This document shows, piece by piece, positions 44,178 through 53,151 of a stretch of DNA of 64,000 bases (position 1 is its first letter; every line of letters begins with the position of its first letter). This DNA comes from CAZPHU01 sp964419255. GTDB lineage: Bacteria > Fibrobacterota > Chitinivibrionia > Chitinivibrionales > CAYFVL01. The notes under the pieces were generated by a model. That model saw only the letters and a list, made by a program, of their open reading frames with translations. It made no database searches and had not been told where the DNA came from. The position numbers and the translations under genes are program-made. The stretch is taken from contig CAYQOU010000009.1 in NCBI GenBank assembly GCA_964419255.1, positions 1 to 64,000 of the forward strand, read 5' to 3'.

Positions 44178-44229
44178 CCGGACCAATTTTCTTTTTCTTT
44201 CGTTTCAAAAGGAAAAAAAATTGGTCCGG
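44178..44229. repeat. Long inverted repeat downstream of gltA
   Basis: A perfect 13-bp repeat, CCGGACCAATTTT (44178-44190) and AAAATTGGTCCGG (44217-44229), extends inward with C/T- and G/A-rich strands. It sits in the 227-bp gap between convergent gltA and the radical SAM gene. It is probably a bidirectional terminator-type stem, although no T tract follows on the plus strand. Confidence 0.55.
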
Positions 44230-44389
44230 GTAGAGCCGTTTGGGAGGATGGGGCATTTACCGGTTTAAGTGCCTGGACAAAGAAAACCGATAGCGATTTG
44301 GATTTGGATAAAGAGAGAAATTGGGGGTGATTGAGTCCTTTTTTTTATCCGGCTCCGCGTATCTTTCCCCACATGGGGATACAATACAA

Positions 44390-45598
44390 TCAAAATCCCT
44401 GCAGACCGCAACACCGGGTGCATACCGGCATAAGGCCCTTTTTCATTTCCCCGCGAAATTTCTTGAAATCATCTCCGTTCCAGATATCATAGAAGGCCTG
44501 CTCGTTTATGTTGCCGCAGGAATAGTCTTGATAGTCTCTGCAGGGGGTTACGCGGCCGTCAGGTGAAATCTCGGCGATATAGTAGATACTCTCACAGTTT
44601 GGGTAGCCGCAATCCCAGGTGTGATCGCTATAGTAGCGACGGATCTGATCCCTGCTGTGAATATCCGGCAGAAACTGCGGTACACTGACACCCTGCCTGC
44701 CCAGCTGTCGTATCTCGGCAATCTGACGGGCGGTTTCAACGGGATCCACATCGTTGAAACAGGATTTCAGATATCCGCGATGGTTATTGGGTTTAAAACC
44801 GAAGCGCTGCTCGAATACTTTCTCGTGAAGATCCGCACGCTCCTGTGTAATATACCATCCAAAGTAGTAGGGGTGCAGCTGAGTGTTATTCATCACAAGG
44901 CGGTGAATGTCTGCAAGATGCGAATAGTTGTTGTTGGAGATAACCGTGATGGGCACGACCAGCGGTGTTTTCAATCCCTTACGCCGCTTGATTTCTTCGG
45001 TCTTTTCAATCACCGCCATAGTCTTTTCGAAATTATCCGACGATTTACCGTTGGCCGGCGAACGCATGATGTTCTGTGATTCGGCGTCCCATCCGTCCAG
45101 TGACAGGAAAAGAATATTCAGAGCCCCGGTATCGATCAAATCTTCCAGAATTGGTGAAAGTGCCTGGGAATTTGTGACGATCGACCCGTATAGCTTATGT
45201 CGGCCAAGCTCCTCAAACAACGGCAGAAGCGGCTTCCACATGGTTGGCTCGCCGCCCCATATGTAATATACCGGCTTATCGTGTCGCGTCTCAAACACGA
45301 TACGTTTCACCACATCGAAGTCAAGTTGATTCAGACGTTCACCTCGTTTGAGTTTCTGCCGAAGGTGTCCGTTTTCACCCCACTGTCCGCATGAGCCGCA
45401 TCTCAGGTTACATACTTCGTTGACGCGCAGTGAGATCTGACTGATCGGTATGTCCTGATCGGGATTCTTCGGTTTGAGGTATTTACGATAGGCGTGTCTG
45501 AACAGGTGTATATAGTTAGGATCCTGCAAAATATTCGGAATAACGTGGCGGGTCATAAACGCGCCGGGCAGAAGAGCTTTGCCGTCAAATCGAGCCAT
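44390..45598 (-). CDS. Radical SAM protein with C-terminal SPASM-like cluster motif
   Basis: The 402-residue protein has CNLRCGSC (CxxxCxxC at about 63-70), binding the SAM [4Fe-4S] cluster. The typical GGEPTM SAM motif follows, and a cysteine-rich C-terminus (CGYPNC ... CRDYQDYSCGN ... CTRCCG) resembles the SPASM/twitch auxiliary-cluster domain. Such enzymes modify peptides or other substrates. No precursor peptide gene was seen in the flanks. The function is unknown. Confidence 0.8.
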   Translation of the reverse strand: MARFDGKALLPGAFMTRHVIPNILQDPNYIHLFRHAYRKYLKPKNPDQDIPISQISLRVNEVCNLRCGSCGQWGENGHLRQKLKRGERLNQLDFDVVKRIVFETRHDKPVYYIWGGEPTMWKPLLPLFEELGRHKLYGSIVTNSQALSPILEDLIDTGALNILFLSLDGWDAESQNIMRSPANGKSSDNFEKTMAVIEKTEEIKRRKGLKTPLVVPITVISNNNYSHLADIHRLVMNNTQLHPYYFGWYITQERADLHEKVFEQRFGFKPNNHRGYLKSCFNDVDPVETARQIAEIRQLGRQGVSVPQFLPDIHSRDQIRRYYSDHTWDCGYPNCESIYYIAEISPDGRVTPCRDYQDYSCGNINEQAFYDIWNGDDFKKFRGEMKKGLMPVCTRCCGLQGF

Positions 45599-45713
45599 TA
45601 TAAAAGAGTCCTTTCATCGCCGGATGTAACATATTAAGTTCTGAAAAATAATTGTTGGCCGGCTCTTTCTTACAATATGGATGAGTACGTTTGAAAAGTG
45701 CGGGTGTTATAGA

Positions 45714-46511
45714 TTATCGTGAAGAAATATCCTCCGAATTATCCAGGTCGGACTGATGACCAAATGTGCCATATCGGACATATTCTTCGAGATGAGCGAC
45801 ATGAGAATCTTCTTCTTCGGCAAGCCTGAGGGATGCCGAGCGGATACTTGCCAGTGGCGCCAGGCGGGCAAGTGTTCGATAAAAGGCCGCAGTGTTTTTT
45901 TCGTGTTCGATGGCCGCCGATACTATGGAATCACTATCGGTCTTCTCCGCAAGGGAGACAGGCGCTTTGACTGGTTTTGGATGCTCTGAGGGTACCTCCC
46001 ACTCTTCACCCTTGGCCTCATGTGCCATACCGGCAATGTGGTCCAGATGTGAGCGCTCCTCTTCGGCAAGATGCGAAAACAATGCCCTCTGGGCGTCATT
46101 CTTCGCCTCCGATGCCAACTTCTGGTAATCAAGGGAGCTGGATTTTTCGAAATCGTGTGCTATGGTTATGAACAGACGGCCCATAAGGCTGGCTTTTGCC
46201 GTTGCCTCCTCTATCTCGACAGCTTCCGCGGGTCTTGAACGAATAGCACTGATCAACAGAAAGGCGCCGAACAGGAAAAAAATGATTGCGGCAGCGCCCC
46301 GGATGATATGTTGCGGAATGTAGCGCTGAAGCGTAGAGCCGACCAGTACCGCCACAAGAGTGGAGAGAACCAGCGCTGATGCCGCCCCACAAAAAACAGA
46401 CCAGGGAGAGCGGGAGCCTGCCGATGCAGCCATCGAGGCAAGCTGGGTCTTATCACCCAGCTCTGCCAGAAAAATCAACGCAAATGTGGAAAAGAACAGT
46501 TTTACATCCAT
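45714..46511 (-). CDS. GDT1/UPF0016-type membrane half fused to a ferritin-like domain
   Basis: From the ATG at 46511 the protein is 265 residues. The N-terminal part (1-93) has about three transmembrane helices and ELGDKTQL (17-24), the signature of the GDT1/TMEM165 cation-transport family. Canonical members have two such halves; here there is one. Residues about 110-245 form a ferritin-like four-helix bundle with diiron-type ligands E122, E152xxH155, E204 and E234xxH237. This echoes MbfA-type iron exporters that pair a ferritin-like domain with a transporter. A role in Mn/Fe handling is inferred. GGGAG precedes the start. Confidence 0.75.
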   Translation of the reverse strand: MDVKLFFSTFALIFLAELGDKTQLASMAASAGSRSPWSVFCGAASALVLSTLVAVLVGSTLQRYIPQHIIRGAAAIIFFLFGAFLLISAIRSRPAEAVEIEEATAKASLMGRLFITIAHDFEKSSSLDYQKLASEAKNDAQRALFSHLAEEERSHLDHIAGMAHEAKGEEWEVPSEHPKPVKAPVSLAEKTDSDSIVSAAIEHEKNTAAFYRTLARLAPLASIRSASLRLAEEEDSHVAHLEEYVRYGTFGHQSDLDNSEDISSR

Positions 46512-46541
46512 CGGCACTCCCTTTGAAACTAGACATGCACA

Positions 46542-47288
46542 TTATTTCTTTTTAGCCTGATTTGCCACCGCACTGATCGCAGCCTGCACGGTTTCGACAT
46601 CTCCAAGATAATAATGTGTCATGGGCTTAAGCTCATCATCGAGTTCATAGACCAGCGGCACACCGGTGGGAATGTTGAGTCGGGGGATCTCTTCATCCGA
46701 GATATTGTCCAGATACTTCACCAGTGCACGCAGGCTGTTGCCGTGGGCGGCGATAAGCACCTTGCTGCCCGCACGGATAGCCGGCTCAATGGTTTGCTCC
46801 CAGTAGGGCACGAAACGGTTGACCGTGTCTTTAAGCGATTCGGTGGTGGGCAGAAGTGTTCGGTCCAGATCGGCGTATTTTCGCTCATGGCCCGGATAGC
46901 GTTTGTCGTCGGGGGTAAGCTCCGGCGGGGGGATATTGTAGCTTCGTCGCCAGATATGGACCTGCTTTTCACCATGTTTTTCGGTCATCTCCGCCTTGTT
47001 CAGCCCCTGCAGCGCGCCGTAATGGCGCTCGTTGAGACGCCATGAGCGGGTGACCGGAATCCACATCTGATCCAGCTCATCCAGCACGATCCACAAGGTT
47101 CTGATTGCGCGTTTAAGTACGGAGGTAAAGGCAATATCGAACTGGAAATTGTCTTTAAGAAGAAACTGACCGGCGGTTTTGGCTTCCTGGACACCCTTTT
47201 CGGACAGATCAACATCGGTCCAGCCGGTGAAACGGTTAGCCTTGTTCCAGGTACTTTCTCCGTGACGGATCAACACTAGCTTATGCAT
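46542..47288 (-). CDS. gpmA: 2,3-bisphosphoglycerate-dependent phosphoglycerate mutase
   Basis: GpmA interconverts 3- and 2-phosphoglycerate in glycolysis. From the ATG at 47288 (GAGGAA site) the 248-residue protein has LIRHGESTWN with the phosphohistidine His, RAIRTLWIVLDELD, RRSYNIPPPE and the second His in AHGNSLRALVK. Length and motifs fit GpmA. The longer frame to 47351 lacks support. It lies divergent to the downstream large lipoprotein gene. Confidence 0.95.
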   Translation of the reverse strand: MHKLVLIRHGESTWNKANRFTGWTDVDLSEKGVQEAKTAGQFLLKDNFQFDIAFTSVLKRAIRTLWIVLDELDQMWIPVTRSWRLNERHYGALQGLNKAEMTEKHGEKQVHIWRRSYNIPPPELTPDDKRYPGHERKYADLDRTLLPTTESLKDTVNRFVPYWEQTIEPAIRAGSKVLIAAHGNSLRALVKYLDNISDEEIPRLNIPTGVPLVYELDDELKPMTHYYLGDVETVQAAISAVANQAKKK

Positions 47289-47585
47289 ACGATTCCTCAC
47301 TTGAATACAGGTTAGAGAATAACAGATGGAGGAAACACCCAAGCAAAACACATGCCGAACAATTGCTTCCTAAACTGAGCGAATTTTTCCGTACATGGCT
47401 TTAAAACTATAAGCGTATAGGCAGTTGTTGAACAGAAGAAACGAAACATGAGCATCATTTTTGCAAATGGCGCACGCGCAAAATAGATTTGAATTTTGAA
47501 GCGGATGTGGCCAATGTATATTCTTATATAGTGTCTGCAAGGCGGGCAGATCCATTTATGCGCTTAAGTCGAAAGGGGTACAGGT

Positions 47586-49781
47586 ATGGGCTTGAAGAGA
47601 GTGCCCACTGGGATTTTTGGGATGCTGTGTGCAGGTCTGATATGGCTGCAATGCGCAAATCCGGTCGATGAGGACCCACTAAAATGGAACCAGAAGATCG
47701 ATTTTCCCGTCACCAACGAGGTGTTCACCGTCGGAGAACAGCTGGATGGCTTCTTCGATATGAAAGATATGGATATCTTGAGAGTCGAACAAACGTACTC
47801 ATCTGATCCCACCCGACTGTACGAAGATACCACTCTCGGAGATACCGTGGCATTTTCGGTTCTCCGGGATGATCTCAACGAATTCGAGATGCTTCAGGAT
47901 ACAACCGGTGATGAGCTGTATCATGATGTGCTTGGTGCGATACCCATCACTGCAGCACCCTCTTTTTCTCATACACTGACCAAACCCGCCGGGGCTGGTC
48001 CCTTCGACCTGACCTTTCCGGTGACTATGAATGATATCTACTACATCCGTTTCTATGATACGACAACAAACAACCTGGACATCTCCTTCACCAACCAGTC
48101 GGACGATCCCATAGAAGATTTGGTGTTTGGTATCGATGGATTGGGGACCGAAAATATCGGCACCATTGCTGCAGGCGAAACCGAAACCGCCACATTTTCC
48201 GTTTCGCGCGGAACACTTTCCCATACTACAAACATCACTCTCCAGGGTACCGCATCATCAGCCGACGCCCAGGATATCCAGATAGGGTTTTGCTTGAACG
48301 GCTTGTACGCAGACAGCCTTTCCGTCAACGACCATCTGGTAAGTTTCAGCAAGCAGTATTCTAACCGATACGAGCTGGTAGATACGTTGAAAGTCGACTA
48401 CATAGATATCGATTACGGCTTCTTCTATTACTCATTGAATAATTACACCGGAATACCTTTACAGGTAAGCGGAAATCATCTGCATTTGTGGTCCAACGGG
48501 AATATGGAAGATTCCATCTCCACGCTGGAGGAGCTTTCTGAGGTGAGTGATTCTTCCGAGTACGCAGGTATACTCAATCCCGGCTCAGGGAATATCATCT
48601 CCCCACGCACCGAGCATCAGTTCAATCAGAAGAATATTTCCAACTGCCGGTTGTTTACCCAATGGAATGCGGATGAGAAGATGACCTATACCACCGTCAT
48701 TTACACCATTGAGACGACTCCGCCAACGGGCGATACTTTGAGTTTGAGTGCGCGGGATTCGTTAACATTCGCAATCCATACCAATGCCTTTACCTTCGAT
48801 GAACTTGTGGGAACGGTAATGGAGCCATACATCGGGGATGGGGATACTCAAAAAGTGGCAGTAGAACTTCCCCTTGGCGAAGAAGCCGCTGATTCGCTGA
48901 GAGGCAGGCTGATTCTGCAAAATGTGGAGTCCGATCTACACATAACTGCCAACATGTCGGAAGGGGCATATATAGATACTATGACCATCAGTTTTCTTGC
49001 CTTTCCTTCAGATTCCGCGGAAATTGTCGAATCCATCACCTCAACATTCCTTGAAGTCGAAAATGGTAAACCCTATATCCGGTCGCTGAACCTGACCGAT
49101 GTGGTAAACTGTTTCCCCGATACCATTTCGATAGTTTCCCGGGTGAGGATACCGGCGGGTACAAAAGTCAAAATCGTAAACGACCTTCGACCCGGTGATG
49201 CCGATTTCGGAAATTACATGGGAAGAATGGTGGTCAGTACCAACGCAACCTATCGTATCAACGCGGATCTCGATTGGGAAATCAGACAGGATATTGGTAA
49301 TCTGGATCTGGGCAGCAGCACCTTTCCCGTTATAGGCCCCCTTCAATACATCAGGAAAATGGCACGGCGAAGGCTTCTTTTCAACATGGATATCACCAAT
49401 AGTTCCAATGTAAACATGAACCTGTACGCCCTGATTGCACCGCAACATCTGATCGATTCCCTCGATTCATTGACCGACAGTCAAGTAGCTTCAATTATTC
49501 ATCAGGAAGGGAAAGCGGAGGAGTTGGGGTATGTGAATTTTCTCGGTACCCGGGGGCTCCATTTCCCTGAACGCAATCCCGATACAACAGTATCTCGCAC
49601 AGTTGAACTGAATGATGAGCAGCTTGGGATCATACTCGATTCGGATAGCTGTTCGTGGAGATGGCAGATGACTATGCTGGAGCAGGATCGTGATGCTCTG
49701 AGCGACACCGATTTTATCAGAATCCATTCATGGCTCCGCGTACAAGGGGAGGGTAATTCCGATTCACTGTTGATCTGGTAA
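47586..49781 (+). CDS. Large lipoprotein, unknown
   Basis: The 731-residue protein has a lipoprotein signal (lipobox LQC, ends ... IWLQCANP). The remaining sequence is rich in Asp, Thr and Ser, without a recognised domain; repeated beta-strand-like segments suggest extracellular beta-sandwich repeats. The downstream gene (30 bp away on the same strand) is an OmpA/TSP3 porin, so the two may be one operon. AAAGGGG lies just upstream of the ATG. I do not recognise a family. Confidence 0.6.
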   Translation: MGLKRVPTGIFGMLCAGLIWLQCANPVDEDPLKWNQKIDFPVTNEVFTVGEQLDGFFDMKDMDILRVEQTYSSDPTRLYEDTTLGDTVAFSVLRDDLNEFEMLQDTTGDELYHDVLGAIPITAAPSFSHTLTKPAGAGPFDLTFPVTMNDIYYIRFYDTTTNNLDISFTNQSDDPIEDLVFGIDGLGTENIGTIAAGETETATFSVSRGTLSHTTNITLQGTASSADAQDIQIGFCLNGLYADSLSVNDHLVSFSKQYSNRYELVDTLKVDYIDIDYGFFYYSLNNYTGIPLQVSGNHLHLWSNGNMEDSISTLEELSEVSDSSEYAGILNPGSGNIISPRTEHQFNQKNISNCRLFTQWNADEKMTYTTVIYTIETTPPTGDTLSLSARDSLTFAIHTNAFTFDELVGTVMEPYIGDGDTQKVAVELPLGEEAADSLRGRLILQNVESDLHITANMSEGAYIDTMTISFLAFPSDSAEIVESITSTFLEVENGKPYIRSLNLTDVVNCFPDTISIVSRVRIPAGTKVKIVNDLRPGDADFGNYMGRMVVSTNATYRINADLDWEIRQDIGNLDLGSSTFPVIGPLQYIRKMARRRLLFNMDITNSSNVNMNLYALIAPQHLIDSLDSLTDSQVASIIHQEGKAEELGYVNFLGTRGLHFPERNPDTTVSRTVELNDEQLGIILDSDSCSWRWQMTMLEQDRDALSDTDFIRIHSWLRVQGEGNSDSLLIW

Positions 49782-49811
49782 TGTTTGAGAGATAAGGCGA
49801 GGTATACAAAA

Positions 49812-52277
49812 ATGAATAATATTAATAGATGTTTACTGTTTCTGATTTCGGTGAGTGCCATGGTTGTGGCCGGAATAGATAATAACCCCCTGAGCGCGGG
49901 AAACACTCAGACCCGAAACGCTTCCGGCAATACCGTCGAGGCGATGTCACATAACCCGGCTCTTCTGGGAGTAAACCGTGCGCCCAAGGGAGGGGTTCTC
50001 ATTCCCATGGGTAATACCGGTATCGGGATGTGGAGCGATAAGCTGGCACTATCTCCTTTTAATCGTTACTGGGTGGACAGCCTCAGGGAAGGCTCCGCGC
50101 TTATGACAAAGATTCTCAAAAGTAGTTTCGACCTTGAAGGGCTTAGCAGCTCAGAGGTATCGGAGAAACTGACGGAGGAATTTAGAGGTGGTGTGACAAG
50201 CTATTTCGGATCGCGGATAAGCCTGTTTAGTTTCGCGCGGAGTAGAATTGGTTTTGATATATCCACTCATTTCGATGAAGAAGTCACTATTCCGGAAGGA
50301 CCATTGTTTATCATTTTCTCGGAAACCGATGGTTTGCAGAGAGGAAACACGCTTGATTTCAGCGAACTGAGTCAGGAGGCGATCTGGGCCACCGATTTTA
50401 CGTTCAATTTCGGTCTGCCAGTTTCTATTCCCGCGCTGCACGATTTCTTCAAGCTTCGCTACGGAGCGGGGGGAATCGGTGTAAAGTATGTCATGGGACA
50501 TTCCATTCTGCGTACTGAAACCGAAAACGGCACGTTGACCTATAATGAAGAGAGCAACGAACTGGATGTAGACGGTAAGATATCCGTTCAAACTGCCGGA
50601 TTCGGATTGCACGGCTCGTGGATTATGGAAAATCCTTTCAGTCGGGGTATTCCGGTTTCGGGGCATGGAATCGGTGTCGATCTTGGAGGGATTCTGTATG
50701 ATGACCACGGTACGCTAACGGTCAATGTGCAAAACCTTGGGGTTCTGTTCTGGATGAACGATGTGAAGCAGGTGACCTATCAGATTGATAAGGATGATTT
50801 GGATGCTTATGATATCATCGATGGTGTAGAGATTGCCAGAGAGCAGGGGCGGGACGAGAGAATGGTGATCTTTAACAGGGATGAAGGTGAGTATATCAGT
50901 ACGGAAGATGATACTTTGGTTGACGGCAGCGGATTTGCCACTTTTCTTCCACTTTCTTTGAATATTGGCTATAGTCACTCTTGGGACTTGTCTGGCCATG
51001 AGAAGGAAGGCGTGCGGATGCTGGCCGAATATCTCAAAGCAGGGGCAAATTATGAGCAGCAGCTGTCCAAGGGGCCCGGACGGTCATTTATTCCGCGTCT
51101 GTCGATCGGTGGAGAGGCCGGTACCTTCAGAGGGTATTTCCCCATACGGCTGGGTTGGGTGTTTGGAGGATCCGAAAGAATAGCTTCAGCAGTAGGGGCC
51201 AGCTTCAATTTCAAATATGTTTCTCTAAACGCCTCGTTTAAGGCGGTAGGCACACCCTACTTCTATCCCAAAAGAGGCATAGAGCTTGCCGGAGGTATCA
51301 ATGTAAACTGGGGTATGCAGAGTGACAAAGACAAGGATGGAATCCTGGACCGGGATGATGAATGTCCCGGGATTGCGGAGGATATCGACGGGTTCGAGGA
51401 TGAGGACGGGTGTCCGGACCCGGATAATGATCAGGATGGTATCGCCGATACTTTGGACGAATGCATAAACGATCCTGAGGACTTGGATGGGTTTGAAGAT
51501 GAAGACGGGTGTCCGGATTACGACAATGATGGTGACGGTATCCCCGATAGCGTCGATCAGTGCCCGATGGAGCCGGAAGACCATGATGGCTTCGAAGACG
51601 AGGATGGCTGTCCGGAGCTGGATAATGATCTTGACGGCGTGCCTGATTCGGTCGATAAATGTTATAATACCCCCGAAGATATAGACGGTTTCGAGGATGA
51701 GGACGGGTGTCCCGATTTCGACAACGATAAGGACGCCATCGCGGATTCGGTCGATAACTGCCCGATGGAACCCGAGGTATACAACGGCTTTCAGGATGAA
51801 GACGGGTGTCCGGATACCCTGGTTAAGCCTACCGAAAAGGAGGAGAAGGAACTCAACACACAGCTTCGCTCGATCAACTTCAAATCAGGTAGTGCCGAGC
51901 TGAGAACGGAATCTTACAGAGCGCTGGATTTCATAGCAAAATTCCTGAAAGAATATCCACACTTACGCTACGAGGTGCAGGGTCATACTGACAGCCAGGG
52001 ATCGGATAAGTACAACCTGGTTCTTTCCGCGGCCCGCGCCGGTACAGTAAGATCGTATCTGCTCTCAAAGGGTATTTCTGAACCCAACCTCATCGCCATA
52101 GGCTATGGTGAGAGTGTGCCGATCGCGGACAACAGAACTGCTCAGGGGCGTGCACGTAACAGGCGGGTGGAATTCCGGGTAATCGAAACCAATGATGAAT
52201 ATTCCGTGCTTAAGGTCAGGGAAGAGGAGTTTGAAAGAAGGGTGCGGGAGGCAAAGATTAAAGGGTATCGACCGTAG
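49812..52277 (+). CDS. OmpA-family outer-membrane protein with thrombospondin type-3 repeats
   Basis: From the ATG at 49812 the protein is 821 residues. The N-terminal region (to about 500) resembles DUF5723-type barrels. Five or more TSP3 calcium-binding repeats follow (DKDKDGILDRDDECPG, DGFEDEDGCPD repeated about every 36 residues, plus coordinates 51320-51830). The C-terminus is an OmpA peptidoglycan-binding domain (INFKSGSAEL, VQGHTDSQGSDKYN, GYGESVPIADN...R..NRRVE). It links outer membrane and cell wall. Confidence 0.88.
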   Translation: MNNINRCLLFLISVSAMVVAGIDNNPLSAGNTQTRNASGNTVEAMSHNPALLGVNRAPKGGVLIPMGNTGIGMWSDKLALSPFNRYWVDSLREGSALMTKILKSSFDLEGLSSSEVSEKLTEEFRGGVTSYFGSRISLFSFARSRIGFDISTHFDEEVTIPEGPLFIIFSETDGLQRGNTLDFSELSQEAIWATDFTFNFGLPVSIPALHDFFKLRYGAGGIGVKYVMGHSILRTETENGTLTYNEESNELDVDGKISVQTAGFGLHGSWIMENPFSRGIPVSGHGIGVDLGGILYDDHGTLTVNVQNLGVLFWMNDVKQVTYQIDKDDLDAYDIIDGVEIAREQGRDERMVIFNRDEGEYISTEDDTLVDGSGFATFLPLSLNIGYSHSWDLSGHEKEGVRMLAEYLKAGANYEQQLSKGPGRSFIPRLSIGGEAGTFRGYFPIRLGWVFGGSERIASAVGASFNFKYVSLNASFKAVGTPYFYPKRGIELAGGINVNWGMQSDKDKDGILDRDDECPGIAEDIDGFEDEDGCPDPDNDQDGIADTLDECINDPEDLDGFEDEDGCPDYDNDGDGIPDSVDQCPMEPEDHDGFEDEDGCPELDNDLDGVPDSVDKCYNTPEDIDGFEDEDGCPDFDNDKDAIADSVDNCPMEPEVYNGFQDEDGCPDTLVKPTEKEEKELNTQLRSINFKSGSAELRTESYRALDFIAKFLKEYPHLRYEVQGHTDSQGSDKYNLVLSAARAGTVRSYLLSKGISEPNLIAIGYGESVPIADNRTAQGRARNRRVEFRVIETNDEYSVLKVREEEFERRVREAKIKGYRP

Positions 52278-52301
52278 AAACGAAACGGCTCTGGTTAGTG
52301 A

Positions 52302-52350
52302 AACACCTGCCGCCCAGCCTCTGAGGGGGTTCGGTGGCGGGTGTTTTTTT
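52302..52350 (+). terminator. Intrinsic terminator after the OmpA gene
   Basis: AACACCTGCCGCC (52302-52314) pairs with GGTGGCGGGTGTT (52333-52345) with G-U pairs, followed by seven Ts. Confidence 0.75.
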
Positions 52351-52707
52351 GGGGAGGGTACACTGAGACACTCATCTGTCCAGCCTGTCAAAACTCCTGC
52401 TCGTCGTCTTATCCCTGGCAAGGGTGTGGCTAGATGGCTATGCATAAAAAAGTTTTTTTACAGGCTCAGCACAACGGCCTGTAAGATTCACATTAGCTAA
52501 TCCGTACGCCCTGCCGATGGTGCCTGCGGTGAGCTAATCGAACCGAACTTGTCGAAAGGTATACCAGATTGTATTTAGCGACAGCCCAGGTAAGGGGAAG
52601 ATCTTAAGGCGTCAAACGAATTGCAACTTCTCCCTTTGCCAAGGGGAAGGCCGGGAAGGGTGGGGTTACGAGAATAAAAAGAACTTTTGAGGTGTCTCTG
52701 AGGTTGG
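52351..52707. other. Intergenic region with a C/G-rich hairpin
   Basis: About 350 bases. One stem (CTTCTCCCTT and AAGGGGAAG arms near 52626-52648, loop TGCC) resembles REP-type elements, but no second copy is seen. No gene is evident. Confidence 0.4.
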
Positions 52708-53151
52708 CTACCCAGTATGCCCGAAACCGCCCTCGCCCCGATGGGTATCGGTGAGGCAATCGGTCTCTTCGAAAGTCACGGAGGTATCGACCGCCGCCGC
52801 TATTGCTTGAGCAATACGGTCGCCGCGGTGGATCGTGTAGGGTTCGGTTCCCAGGTTTATCAGGATTATCTTGACTTCGCCGCGATAATCGGCATCGATT
52901 GTTCCGGGAGTGTTGAGCACGGTTATGCCGTGCTTGGCGGCCAGGCCGCTTCGGGGGCGAAGCTGTACTTCGTAGCCTGTGGGTATTTCGAAACAAAAAC
53001 CGGTGGGAACAAGGGCCCGTTCACCGGGACGCAGGGTGACAAAATCGTCTACCGCTGCAACAATATCCGCCCCGCTTGAACCCTTTGTCATACGCCGGGG
53101 CAGCGGAAGTTCTGCCCCGTGCGTAAGCCGTTTGATACGAATAATCGGCAT
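52708..53151 (-). CDS. dut: Deoxyuridine 5'-triphosphate nucleotidohydrolase
   Basis: Dut hydrolyses dUTP to dUMP and pyrophosphate, limiting uracil in DNA. The 147-residue protein carries the trimeric dUTPase motifs: SSGADIVA, PRSGLAAKHG, GTIDADYRGEVKIILIN, RIAQAI and C-terminal RGEGGFGHTG. Its ATG follows the pnp stop directly (TAAATG), so it is translationally coupled and is the last gene of the cluster. Confidence 0.95.
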   Translation of the reverse strand: MPIIRIKRLTHGAELPLPRRMTKGSSGADIVAAVDDFVTLRPGERALVPTGFCFEIPTGYEVQLRPRSGLAAKHGITVLNTPGTIDADYRGEVKIILINLGTEPYTIHRGDRIAQAIAAAVDTSVTFEETDCLTDTHRGEGGFGHTG

